Origin: Ramlibacter sp.
GTDB lineage: Bacteria; Pseudomonadota; Gammaproteobacteria; Burkholderiales; Burkholderiaceae_C
Assembly: GCA_016713005.1 (NCBI GenBank)
Contig: JADJPY010000001.1
Location: 701,271-765,270, forward strand
DNA length: 64,000 nt
Direction: 5' to 3'
In this document: positions 24,899-33,548 of the stretch, one piece after another
How the letters are laid out: every line of letters begins with the position of its first letter
Numbering within the stretch: the first letter of the stretch is position 1
Position numbers and translations under genes: made by a program
The notes under the pieces: model-generated
Told to the model about the DNA's origin: nothing
What the model saw: the letters and a program-made list of their open reading frames with translations, nothing else
Database searches by the model: none

Positions 24899-26035
24899 CT
24901 ACATCGAGGTTTCGAGCATCTCGCGGTAATCGCCGGCGGAGGCGATGACCGGATTGGTCTTGTGGCAGTGGTCGGCCAGCGCGCCGGTGATGATGCGCTC
25001 GAACCAGGACGCCTCGACCCCCATGGCCGCCAGCCCCGTGGGCAGGCCCAGTCGGGCGTTGAGGTCGCGGATCGCGTCGGGGATGTCGCTTCCGGACTTC
25101 AGCCCCATGGCGCGCGCCATGCGGTCCAGACGGTGCTCGCTGCGGATTGACTCGGCGGGTGCATTGAAGCGCACCACCGCAGGCAGGAACATGGCATTGA
25201 GCGTGCCGTGGTGGAGCCGCGGGTCCACCCCGCCCAGGCTGTGGCTGAGCGAATGCACGCAGCCCAGGCCCTTCTGGAACGCCATGGCGCCCTGCATGGA
25301 GGCGCTCATCAGGTTGAAGCGGGCTTCACGGTCGCTGCCGTCGCGCGTAGCGCGCTCGATGTGGTGCCAGCCGCGCTCCAGCCCGTCCAGGGCGATGCCG
25401 TCGGCTGGGGGGTTGAAGGCCGGTGCCATGAAGGTTTCCATGCAATGGGCAATGGCGTCCATGCCAGTGGCGGCGGTCAGGCGCGCCGGCAGCCCCAGCG
25501 TGAGCTCGGGGTCGCAGATGGCGGCCTTGGGCACCAGGTGCCATGAGTGGAAGCCCAGCTTGCGGTGGTCGTCCACGATGAGAATGGCGCCGCGGGCGAC
25601 TTCGCTGCCGGTGCCGCTGGTGGTGGGCACGGCGATGATGGGCGCGACCCGCTCGGTGATGCGCGGCGAGCCGCCTTCGATGGTGGCGTAGTGGGTCAGC
25701 GGGCCCTCATGGGTGGCGGCAATGGCCACGCCCTTGGCGCAGTCGATGGCCGATCCTCCGCCCACGGCGATCAGGCCGTCGCACTGGTTGGCGCGGTACA
25801 TCGCCGCGGCGGCGCGCACGGCGGCTTCGGTGGGGTTGGAGGGCGTCTGGTCAAACACCACCGGGCTCATGCCGGGCAGGGCATCCAGGGCCTTTTGCAG
25901 CACGCCGGCGGCACGGACACCCGCGTCCGTCACCACCAGCGGCCGGCACATGCCGATGCGCTCGCACTCCTGGCGCAGCAGGCGCACGGCGCCGTATTCG
26001 AACTGGATCTGGGTGATGTAGTTGATGAAAGCCAT
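24899..26035 (-). CDS. Iron-containing (group III) alcohol dehydrogenase
   Basis: 378-residue NAD(P)-dependent dehydrogenase. It has the cofactor motif GGGSAIDCAKG near residue 95, the family signature PTTSGTGSEVARGAI near 140, and metal ligands in GMDAIAHCMETFM and HSLSHSLGG. The best-known relatives act on short-chain alcohols or hydroxyacids; the substrate cannot be assigned. Transcribed away from the ugd operon and divergent from the thioesterase-GNAT gene. The frame is open upstream of 26035, but MAFINYITQIQF fits the family start. Confidence 0.9.
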   Translation of the reverse strand: MAFINYITQIQFEYGAVRLLRQECERIGMCRPLVVTDAGVRAAGVLQKALDALPGMSPVVFDQTPSNPTEAAVRAAAAMYRANQCDGLIAVGGGSAIDCAKGVAIAATHEGPLTHYATIEGGSPRITERVAPIIAVPTTSGTGSEVARGAILIVDDHRKLGFHSWHLVPKAAICDPELTLGLPARLTAATGMDAIAHCMETFMAPAFNPPADGIALDGLERGWHHIERATRDGSDREARFNLMSASMQGAMAFQKGLGCVHSLSHSLGGVDPRLHHGTLNAMFLPAVVRFNAPAESIRSEHRLDRMARAMGLKSGSDIPDAIRDLNARLGLPTGLAAMGVEASWFERIITGALADHCHKTNPVIASAGDYREMLETSM

Positions 26036-26159
26036 GGCGGTCCAGGTTGTACGATGGAGGGCACCGAATGTATGCCAGCGCGGCGGATTTGACCATCCGC
26101 GACGGCCCGCGCGCTGTCGCCCCGATGACGGCGCGCCCACCCACAGGATGACACGCACC

Positions 26160-27020
26160 ATGAAACGACAGGATTTCCGATTCTTTCACCGCCTGCGCGT
26201 GCGCTGGGCCGAAGTCGACATGCAAAAGATCGTGTTCAATGCGCACTACCTGATGTACTTCGACACGGCCATTGCGGACTATTGGCGGGCGCTGGCCCTG
26301 CCGTACGAGGAGTCCATGCACGAGCTCGGCGGCGACCTCTATGTGAAGAAGGCCACGGTGGAGTTCCACGCCTCGGCGCGCATGGACGACCAGATCGACG
26401 TGGGAATGAAGTGCGAACGCATCGGCAACTCGTCCATCCTGTTCACCGGCGCCATTTTCCGGGGCGACGAACTGCTGATTACCGGCGAGCTGGTCTACGT
26501 GTTTGCCGATCCGCAGACCCAGACCTCGCGCCCGGTGCCGCAGTTGCTGCGCGCCACACTCACGGGCTATGAAGCTGGCGAGTCCATGGTGGACGTGCGC
26601 TGCGGCGGCTGGGACACACTGGGCCAGGACGCCGCACGCGTGCGCAGCGCGGTGTTCGTCCAGGAGCAGAAGGTGCCCATGGACATGGAATGGGACGAGG
26701 CCGATGCCACGGCCGTGCACGCGGTGGCGTACAACCGGCTGGGGCACCCCGTGGCCACCGGGCGGCTGCTGCCGTACAAGCCGGGCAGCGCCAAGATCGG
26801 GCGCATGGCCGTGGTGCGGGTGTTGCGCGGCATGGGCCTTGGCAGCGACATCCTGTCGCGGCTGTCCGCCCAGGCCCGGGAGCGCGGGGACCGCGAAATC
26901 GTCCTGCATGCCCAGGCCAGCGCCCGGGGCTTTTACGACCGCCAGGGATTCGAGCCCCGGGGAGAGCCATTTGAGGAAGTGAATATTCCGCACATCGAGA
27001 TGGCGAAGTCGCTGAGTTGA
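26160..27020 (+). CDS. Fusion of 4-hydroxybenzoyl-CoA-type thioesterase and GNAT acetyltransferase
   Basis: 286-residue fused enzyme. Residues 1-135 are a hotdog-fold YbgC/4HBT thioesterase (RVRWAEVDMQKIVFNAHYL, with the catalytic-region Asp). Residues 145-285 are a GNAT N-acetyltransferase of the ElaA/YjcF type (VRSAVFVQEQKVPMDMEWDE, then the acetyl-CoA loop VLRGMGLGSDILSRL). The partners suggest acyl-CoA chemistry, but no substrate can be named. An ATG at 26148 would add four residues; 26160 is chosen because the site AGG lies too close to the earlier one. Confidence 0.88.
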   Translation: MKRQDFRFFHRLRVRWAEVDMQKIVFNAHYLMYFDTAIADYWRALALPYEESMHELGGDLYVKKATVEFHASARMDDQIDVGMKCERIGNSSILFTGAIFRGDELLITGELVYVFADPQTQTSRPVPQLLRATLTGYEAGESMVDVRCGGWDTLGQDAARVRSAVFVQEQKVPMDMEWDEADATAVHAVAYNRLGHPVATGRLLPYKPGSAKIGRMAVVRVLRGMGLGSDILSRLSAQARERGDREIVLHAQASARGFYDRQGFEPRGEPFEEVNIPHIEMAKSLS

Positions 27021-27107
27021 GAGCAGCCCGCGGCAATGGTGCCCCCAAACCGGTGACAATACCGGGTTGCCCGTCATAGCGGGCCTCGAATTCCCGCAGC
27101 ACCCTCC

Positions 27108-29426
27108 ATGGCCAAGAAAAAACGCAGCAATCCCGGCAAGTCATCTTCCGGCGGCTCAGCACCTGTCAAGTCCGCAGCCGCCAGCGCCTCCGGCGGTGTT
27201 GCCTCCGACAAGGCATCCGACAAGCCGCTCGCGGCGGCGGCGGCGCGGCGGCCATCCCTGCCGGCCATCGCGGCCATCCCGGCCGAGATCGGCAAAGGCG
27301 ACTGGACCGTCATCCTGCTGGCGCTGATGATGTTCTTCGCGCCGGCGATGGGTGTGCCCAACGAGGAGATGCTGCAGGACACCCTGAAATCCATCATCGT
27401 CTCGTTTGCGGCGGTGTCGGCGGCATTGCTTTTTTTCTGGCGCCAGCGCAACCGGCGCGAAGCCCTGCGCTGGCATGCCATCCTGTGGATCCCGATTGCC
27501 TGGATGGCCTATGCCCTGGGCAGCATGGTCTGGTCCCACACCTACCTGGGCGGTGTGGAGGCGATCCGCTGGTTCGTGTTCATCCTGATTCTTTGGCTAT
27601 CGCTGAACACATTGTCGCGCGAAAAGTTGCCGATCCTCCTGGTGGGTATCCACTGTGGGGCGGTTGTCGCAGCCCTATGGTCTGCAATGCAATTCTGGGT
27701 GAATTTCAGCTACTTCCCGCAGGGGCCGAACCCGGCGTCCACCTTCGTCAACCGGAACTTCATCGCCGAATTCCTGGCGTGCACCATCCCGGTTTCGGCC
27801 TACATGCTGCTTACGTCCCGCCGGTCAGCCAGCATCGTGCTGATGGCCCTGACCCTGGCATTCAACGTGGTTGTAATCCTGATGACAGGCACCCGGTCGG
27901 CATTGTTCGCGTTGTTCCTGAGCGCGCCACTGCTGTTGGTCCTGGCCTGGCTGTATCGCAAGCATCTCGCCATTGTCCATTGGGACAGCGCGCGCAGGAT
28001 CCTCGCCATCGGGGTACTAATTTGTGCGGGTGGCGGATTCGGGATCATCCCGACGGCCAATCCGAAAATGATCCAGGAGCATGAGTCCGAAGCCCGCGGG
28101 CTGACGGCTTTCCAGCGCGGCTTTGCGCGCGCCAAGTCCGCGGTACAAACCGAGGAGTACACCCAGCGCTCGTTTTCGGTCCGCCTGGTCATGTGGAAGG
28201 CGACCATGCGCATCATCCAGAAGCGCCCCATCACCGGCGTGGGCGCTGGTGCCTGGGAAGTCGACATTCCGCTCTACCAGACCGAGGGCTCGCAGCTCGA
28301 GACGGACTACTACGTGCACAACGAGATCCTGCAGCTGCTGGCCGAATACGGCCTGGTCGGCTGGATCACGTTGCTGGCTCTGCTGGCCTACCTGAGCGTG
28401 GCCGCATGGAGAACCCTGATGCTCAGGGGAACCGAGGAAGAATCCGAGGCGCCCTTGCGGGCGATGGCGCTGCTGGTGATGTTTGCGTTCCTGATCGTCA
28501 GCAACGCCGGCTTCCCCTGGCGGCTGGCGTCAACCGCAGCCATGTTCGCGCTGGCGCTGGGCATCCTGGCCGCCTCGGATGCGCGCCTGGCCTTCCGGGG
28601 TTGGCATGGTGCCCAGCGGCTGCCCTGGCAGCCCGCGTGGTCCCAGGCGGGCGCCGTGGCCATGATGATTGCCCTGGCGCTGACGGCCTACATTTCGCAA
28701 AAGGCTGCCGAGTGCGAAGCCAAGATCGTGCGGGGCGTCAAGCTGGCGCTGGGCGTGAGCCAGTCGGGAGACCCGTCCAACCCGCGCTTTGACAGGACCA
28801 AGGGCGACATCCTCAAGCTGATCAAGGAAGGCACGGACATCAACCCGCACTACCGCAAGATCACCCCAATGGTGGCGGACGAGTTCGCCAAATGGGGTGA
28901 CTGGCGCAACGCGGTGTGGATCTGGGAGTCGGTGGTCAGCTCCAGGCCCTACGTGGTTGCCATCCTGTCCAATATTGCCCGCGGATACTCGCAATTGGGT
29001 GACATGGAGAAGGCACTGGCTTACCTTGAGCGCGCCAAGAAGCTCCAGCCGTCGGCGACCTCCGTGCGGTCGCTGGAGGTCGTGCTGCTGAGCCGCACAG
29101 GCAAGGAAGCCCAGGCCCTGACGTTGGCACGTGATTCCATCAAGGCCGACCTGTACGACTACGACATGGTCCGCGCTGCCTACGTGCTGGGCATGCGGGC
29201 GCAGGACTGGAACCTGGCGCTCAAGGCGCTGGAGATCCAGACCCGTGTGTGGCCGGGCCTCAAGCCTGACAGCCTGGTCAAGGAGGGCAACGTGTACCTG
29301 GGCCAGCAGAATCTGCCCAAGGCGATCGAGAAGTTCAAGGAAGCGCTGGCGGCGGCCGATGCCGCCACGAAGCCGTCCATCCGGTCCCAGATCCCGCCGC
29401 AGATCGCGGCCACCCTGCCGCCCTGA
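27108..29426 (+). CDS. O-antigen ligase/Wzy-family membrane protein with C-terminal TPR region
   Basis: 772-residue inner-membrane protein. The N-terminal 60 residues are Lys/Ser/Ala-rich and cytosolic. About ten to twelve transmembrane helices follow (residues 65-570). The large periplasmic loop carries the Wzy_C-type signature (RLVMWKATMRIIQKRPITGV; YYVHNEILQLLAEYGLVGW near 405). After the last helix, residues 610-765 form tetratricopeptide-like repeats (SQLGDMEKALAYLERAKKL). Members ligate or polymerise glycan onto lipid A, capsule or pilin. Which acceptor is used here is unknown; no other glycan genes adjoin. Confidence 0.88.
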   Translation: MAKKKRSNPGKSSSGGSAPVKSAAASASGGVASDKASDKPLAAAAARRPSLPAIAAIPAEIGKGDWTVILLALMMFFAPAMGVPNEEMLQDTLKSIIVSFAAVSAALLFFWRQRNRREALRWHAILWIPIAWMAYALGSMVWSHTYLGGVEAIRWFVFILILWLSLNTLSREKLPILLVGIHCGAVVAALWSAMQFWVNFSYFPQGPNPASTFVNRNFIAEFLACTIPVSAYMLLTSRRSASIVLMALTLAFNVVVILMTGTRSALFALFLSAPLLLVLAWLYRKHLAIVHWDSARRILAIGVLICAGGGFGIIPTANPKMIQEHESEARGLTAFQRGFARAKSAVQTEEYTQRSFSVRLVMWKATMRIIQKRPITGVGAGAWEVDIPLYQTEGSQLETDYYVHNEILQLLAEYGLVGWITLLALLAYLSVAAWRTLMLRGTEEESEAPLRAMALLVMFAFLIVSNAGFPWRLASTAAMFALALGILAASDARLAFRGWHGAQRLPWQPAWSQAGAVAMMIALALTAYISQKAAECEAKIVRGVKLALGVSQSGDPSNPRFDRTKGDILKLIKEGTDINPHYRKITPMVADEFAKWGDWRNAVWIWESVVSSRPYVVAILSNIARGYSQLGDMEKALAYLERAKKLQPSATSVRSLEVVLLSRTGKEAQALTLARDSIKADLYDYDMVRAAYVLGMRAQDWNLALKALEIQTRVWPGLKPDSLVKEGNVYLGQQNLPKAIEKFKEALAAADAATKPSIRSQIPPQIAATLPP

Positions 29427-29450
29427 ATACCGCGGGCGGTACGCGCGGCG

Positions 29451-30371
29451 TCAGAGATCGGTTCGAAGCGGATAGGGCAGGGCGAGAACGTCCAGGCGCG
29501 GGCCGTCGGGTGCCGCGGCACTGAGTTGCCCGCCGGCTTCGACGGCAGCTATTTGCAGGTTGGCGATGCCCGCCCACCCCGCCTGCGGATGGGCGGCGGC
29601 CTGGGCAATCAGCCCGCAGGGCTGGCCGGGGTCGCTGTCGTGGAACACTTCCTGCCCCGCCGCCAGCGGCTGGGCCGACTGCACCAGGTAGGCGCGGCGC
29701 TTGAGCGTGCCACGGAACTGGCTGCGCGCCACCACCTCCTGCCCGGGGTAGCAGCCTTTGGAAAAGCTCACGCCGCCGACCGACTCATAGTTGAGCATTT
29801 GCGGCACAAAGGCCTCGGCGGTTGCGAGCTGCAGGGTCGCAACCCCGCTCATGACCTCGGACCACTGCCAATGGGCGACATCCAGTTCGGCGCCTGCGGG
29901 CGCATCGGTTCCGGTGGGCGCTATCCACAGCGCACGGTCCTGCCCAAGGGCGGGATACAGGACCACCAAGCTGGCTCCTCCCAGTACCTGCCGGGTCCAG
30001 GGAGCGTGGGCGCCGGGCGAAAGCGCCTGCAAGGCATCGCCGCAGACCCCAAACACCCCCAGCTCTGCTGTCACGTCTGTCAATCGAACCTTGGCGCGCA
30101 GCACAAACATGGACAGCCGCTTGAGCGTGCCTGCCAGCAGGTCACGGCTGCACACCAGCAGGATGGCGCCGTCTTCCTGCCGCAACCCGACGAAGCTGGC
30201 CAGCATGCGGCCCTTGGCCGAACACAGCGCCGCCAGCCGGGCTTCGCCTGTGCCGAGGTGAAGGAAATCCTGAGTCAGCTGGCCATGCAAAAAACTGGCG
30301 GCGTCTTCACCTTCGGCACGGATCACCCCCAGGTGGGGCAGGGGGGCAACCCCGTTCAGTCGTAGCGTCAT
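29451..30371 (-). CDS. ygfZ: Folate-binding Fe-S cluster assembly/repair protein YgfZ
   Basis: 306-residue GcvT-like cytosolic protein that supports Fe-S enzymes such as MiaB through folate. It contains the diagnostic KGCYPGQEVVARSQFRGTLK motif near residue 215, with the essential Cys. The frame is open for 1.3 kb upstream, but that part is antisense to mltG and tmk; MTLRLNGVAPLP is the homologous start. Divergent from mltG, as in many betaproteobacteria. Confidence 0.93.
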   Translation of the reverse strand: MTLRLNGVAPLPHLGVIRAEGEDAASFLHGQLTQDFLHLGTGEARLAALCSAKGRMLASFVGLRQEDGAILLVCSRDLLAGTLKRLSMFVLRAKVRLTDVTAELGVFGVCGDALQALSPGAHAPWTRQVLGGASLVVLYPALGQDRALWIAPTGTDAPAGAELDVAHWQWSEVMSGVATLQLATAEAFVPQMLNYESVGGVSFSKGCYPGQEVVARSQFRGTLKRRAYLVQSAQPLAAGQEVFHDSDPGQPCGLIAQAAAHPQAGWAGIANLQIAAVEAGGQLSAAAPDGPRLDVLALPYPLRTDL

Positions 30372-30425
30372 GCCTGAATTATCATCGCCGCACCATTCAC
30401 CTTCTGCCGCTGGGGCAGTTTCCGC

Positions 30426-31409
30426 GTGCGCCGATTTCTTGCCCTGGTTGTCATCGTTTGCCTGAGCGCCGCCGCTGCAGCCTGGTGGTGGCTGGACAGC
30501 CCCTTGCCCATGGGCACGGACAGTGTGGAGCTCTCTGTCGAGCCCGGTACGACGCCGCGCGGCGTGGCGCAGGCGGTGGCCGATCGCGGCGTGCGGGTGC
30601 CGCCGGAATTGCTGTTCGCCTGGTTCCGCCTCTCCGGCCAGGCCCGGGACATCAAGGCAGGCAGCTACGAGATCCCCCGCGGCACCACGCCGCGCCAGCT
30701 GCTCAGCAAACTGGTCCGTGGCGAAGAGAGCCTCCAGTCGATGACCTTGCTGGAAGGCTGGACCTTCCGGCAGGTGCGCGAGGCGCTGGCCCGCGCGCCC
30801 AATCTCAAGCCCGACAGCGCCGCGCTGTCCCAGGAGGACCTGATGACCCGCCTGGGGCGTCCAGGCCTGCATCCCGAAGGCCGGTTTTTCCCCGACACCT
30901 ACACCTACGCCAAGGGCAGCAGCGACCTGGCGGTGCTGCGCCGCGCCCTGCGCGCGATGGACGACCGCCTGCAGGCGGCCTGGTCGGTCCGCTCGCCGCA
31001 GGTGGCGGTGAAAACACCCGAGGAAGCCCTGATCCTGGCCAGCATCGTCGAGAAGGAGACCGGTACCGCCGCCGACCGCGGCCGCATTGCCGGCGTGTTC
31101 ACCAACCGGCTTCGAATCGGCATGCTGCTTCAGACCGACCCGACCGTGATTTACGGGATGGGCGAGCGCTTCGACGGCAACCTGCGCAAGAAAGACCTGC
31201 AGACCGACACCCCCTGGAACACCTACACCCGCGGCGGTCTGCCGCCCACACCCATTGCCATGCCGGGCAAGGCCTCGCTGCTGGCCGCGGTGCAGCCTGC
31301 GCAGACCAACGCGCTGTATTTCGTGGCCAGGGGCGACGGCTCCAGCCAGTTCAGCGCGACGCTGGAAGAGCACAATCGCGCGGTCAACAAGTACCAGCGC
31401 GGGCGCTGA
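30426..31409 (+). CDS. mltG: Endolytic murein transglycosylase MltG
   Basis: 327-residue inner-membrane lytic transglycosylase that cuts nascent peptidoglycan strands and may set chain length. There is one N-terminal transmembrane helix (LALVVIVCLSAAAAAWWW), a LysM-like region, then the YceG domain with the catalytic Glu in LASIVEKETGT near residue 208 and LQTDPTVIYGMG and YNTYTRGGLPPTPI-like sequence (here WNTYTRGGLPPTPIAMPG). The start codon is GTG, immediately preceding the RRF basic cluster. Followed 4 nt later by tmk. Confidence 0.93.
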   Translation: MRRFLALVVIVCLSAAAAAWWWLDSPLPMGTDSVELSVEPGTTPRGVAQAVADRGVRVPPELLFAWFRLSGQARDIKAGSYEIPRGTTPRQLLSKLVRGEESLQSMTLLEGWTFRQVREALARAPNLKPDSAALSQEDLMTRLGRPGLHPEGRFFPDTYTYAKGSSDLAVLRRALRAMDDRLQAAWSVRSPQVAVKTPEEALILASIVEKETGTAADRGRIAGVFTNRLRIGMLLQTDPTVIYGMGERFDGNLRKKDLQTDTPWNTYTRGGLPPTPIAMPGKASLLAAVQPAQTNALYFVARGDGSSQFSATLEEHNRAVNKYQRGR

Positions 31410-31413
31410 AGGC

Positions 31414-32076
31414 ATGCAGGGTCTGTTCATTTCATTCGAGGGCATCGACGGGGCGGGCAAGTCCACCCATATCGAGTCGCTGGCTGCGGCTTTCCGTGCG
31501 CAAAACCGCACGGTGGTGCTGACGCGCGAACCCGGCGGCACGCCGCTGGCCGAAAAACTGAGGGCGCTGGCGCTGAACGAACCCATGGACGCGCTGACCG
31601 AGGCGCTGCTGATGTTCGCCGCCCGCCGCGAGCACCTGCTGCAGGTGATCGAGCCGGCTCTGGCCCGGGGTGATGTGGTGTTGTGCGACCGCTTCACCGA
31701 CGCCACCTTTGCCTACCAGGGCGGGGGGCGCGGCTTTGACCTGCAGGTGCTGGCGCAGCTGGAGCAGTGGGTCCAGGCCCGGCCCGATGGCAGCCTGCGC
31801 CAGCCCGACCTGACCGTGTGGTTTGACCTGGCTCCCGAGATTGCGGCGCAGCGCCTGGCCGGTGCGCGTGTGCCCGACAAGTTCGAATCCCAGCCGGTGG
31901 AGTTCTTCCGGCGCGTGGCCGCGGGATATGCCGACCGCGCTTCGGCTGCGCCACAGCGTTTTGTGCGGCTGGACGCGGCGCTTGAGAAGCACAAGGTCTG
32001 GCAGCAGCTCACCCAGGCGTTCGTGCGCCGCGGATGGCTTGCCATCATGGTTGCGGCCAATTCAGGCCCCCGATGA
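31414..32076 (+). CDS. tmk: Thymidylate kinase
   Basis: 220-residue cytosolic kinase phosphorylating dTMP to dTDP. The P-loop FEGIDGAGKST is at residues 8-18, the DRF motif and lid-adjacent CDRFTDATFAYQGGGRG are near 92, and TREPGGTPLAEKLR is present. Length is normal. It overlaps holB by ATGA, the common tmk-holB arrangement linking nucleotide supply and replication. Confidence 0.96.
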   Translation: MQGLFISFEGIDGAGKSTHIESLAAAFRAQNRTVVLTREPGGTPLAEKLRALALNEPMDALTEALLMFAARREHLLQVIEPALARGDVVLCDRFTDATFAYQGGGRGFDLQVLAQLEQWVQARPDGSLRQPDLTVWFDLAPEIAAQRLAGARVPDKFESQPVEFFRRVAAGYADRASAAPQRFVRLDAALEKHKVWQQLTQAFVRRGWLAIMVAANSGPR

Positions 32077-33098
32077 ACGCAGCCGCCGCCCCAAACGCCA
32101 AGGACGCCGCCCCGGCCTGGATTGCCGCGCAGACGCGCGAGCTGCTGGCACGGCCTGGCCACGCCTGGCTGCTGCAGGGGCCATCCGGCCTGGGCCAGTA
32201 CCGCCTGGCGCTGGACCTGGCACGCGCCTGGCTGTGCGACCACCCGGGCCCCAAAGGGGCTTGCGGGCAGTGCGCCAGTTGCCACGCCATCGACGTGCGG
32301 GCCCATACCGACCTGTGCGTCCTGATGCCCGAGACCATCATGCAGGCGCTGGAGTGGCCCCTGTCAGAAAAAGCCCAGCTGGAGCTGGACCAGAAGAAGC
32401 GCAAGCCCAGTCGCGAGATCCGGGTCGAGGCGATGCGCGACGCCGTGGAGTTTGCCCAGCGCACCAGCGGGCGTGGCCGCGGCAAGGTTGTGCTGGTCTA
32501 TCCGGCCGAACGCATGAACCATGTGACGGCCAATGCGCTGCTCAAGACGCTGGAAGAGCCACCGGGAGACCTGCGCTTTGTTCTGGCCAGCGAATCCGCC
32601 CAGCAACTGCTGCCCACCATCCGCAGCCGCTGCCTCAACCACACCATGGCCTGGCCGAACGAAGCCGATGCCCTGCAATGGCTGGGCGGGCAGGGCGTGG
32701 CCGCATCGGAGGCCGCCAGCCTGCTGCGCATCAGCGGGGGGCGGCCAGAGGACGCCCTGCAGTTGCACCTGGGCGGTACCCCCGCTGCCCGCTGGCAGGC
32801 CCTGCCCCGGGCACTGGCTGCGGGGCAGGCCGATGCCCTGGACGGCTGGCCGGCCGCGCAGGCGCTGGACGCCCTGCAGCGCCTGTGCCATGACCTGATG
32901 GCCCGCGCCTGCGGCGCCGCGCCCCGCTACTTTGCCGCGGCAGACTTGCCGGCCCGACCCGTGAGCCTGGCCGCGCTGGCGGCCTGGTCGCGCGAGCTGG
33001 GCGCCAGCGCCCGCACCATCGAGCACCCCTTTGTGGCCGGGCTTCTGGCAGAACACCTTGTTGTCCGGGCCCGGCGGGTCTTAAACTCGGGGTCATGA
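32073..33098 (+). CDS. holB: DNA polymerase III delta' subunit
   Basis: 341-residue clamp-loader subunit. The AAA+ N-terminal part has a P-loop-like GPSGLGQYRLA in which the Walker lysine is Gln; delta' subunits of proteobacteria do not hydrolyse ATP, so this fits the family. Four zinc-binding cysteines are visible (WLC, then CGQCASC). LLKTLEEPPGDLRFVLASES and the IRSRC motif mark the sensor region. Overlaps with tmk before it and pilZ after it are both ATGA. Confidence 0.93.
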   Translation: MNAAAAPNAKDAAPAWIAAQTRELLARPGHAWLLQGPSGLGQYRLALDLARAWLCDHPGPKGACGQCASCHAIDVRAHTDLCVLMPETIMQALEWPLSEKAQLELDQKKRKPSREIRVEAMRDAVEFAQRTSGRGRGKVVLVYPAERMNHVTANALLKTLEEPPGDLRFVLASESAQQLLPTIRSRCLNHTMAWPNEADALQWLGGQGVAASEAASLLRISGGRPEDALQLHLGGTPAARWQALPRALAAGQADALDGWPAAQALDALQRLCHDLMARACGAAPRYFAAADLPARPVSLAALAAWSRELGASARTIEHPFVAGLLAEHLVVRARRVLNSGS

Positions 33099-33463
33099 GC
33101 AGCACACCTTCCACGCCCAGCGTCGCGCGGCCCAGCGTCATCCAGCTGGCCATCAAGGAAAAAGCGGCGCTCTACGCGGCGTACATCCCGTTGTTTGGCG
33201 AGGGGGGCATCTTCATCCCCACCACACGCGAGTACCGTCTGGGCGACGATGTGTACGTGCTGCTGTCGCTCCCGGACGACCCGCAGCGCTACCCGGTGGC
33301 CGGCAAGGTCGCCTGGGTCACCCCGGCCAAGGCGGCCGGCAGCCGGACCCAGGGCGTGGGCATCCGCTTCCCCAAGGACGAAAAGTCCCGCTTGCTCAAG
33401 CTCAAGATCGAGGAAACGCTGGGCGGCCACCTGGCGTCCGAGCGTCCGACCCAGACGATTTGA
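33095..33463 (+). CDS. pilZ: PilZ-domain protein, type IV pilus type
   Basis: 122-residue cytosolic protein. It has a PilZ beta-barrel with LFGEGGIFIPTTREYRLGDD and GIRFPKDE, but lacks the RxxxR c-di-GMP motif. That matches PilZ itself, which is needed for type IV pilus biogenesis through PilB/FimX, rather than c-di-GMP receptors. The holB-pilZ-tatD order is conserved across beta- and gammaproteobacteria. Confidence 0.9.
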   Translation: MSSTPSTPSVARPSVIQLAIKEKAALYAAYIPLFGEGGIFIPTTREYRLGDDVYVLLSLPDDPQRYPVAGKVAWVTPAKAAGSRTQGVGIRFPKDEKSRLLKLKIEETLGGHLASERPTQTI

Positions 33464-33477
33464 TCCGGCCCGCCGGT

Positions 33478-33534
33478 TTGCTATCAATTCGATAGCAGGT
33501 CAGCCAGATCTGGCGGGGGCTGGAGCGATTTTTT
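33478..33534 (+). repeat. Dispersed repeat copy R7 (between pilZ and tatD)
   Basis: TTGCTATCAATTCGATAGCA dyad, then GGTCAGCCAGATC and the tail TGGCGGGGGCTGGAGCGATT. It fills nearly all of the pilZ-tatD gap. Confidence 0.85.
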
Positions 33535-33548
33535 GCTTGTAATTTCAC

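Noticed and set aside
32073..33098. HolB as a defective protein because the P-loop lysine is Gln
   Set aside because: Proteobacterial delta' subunits naturally lack ATPase function and vary at this residue.
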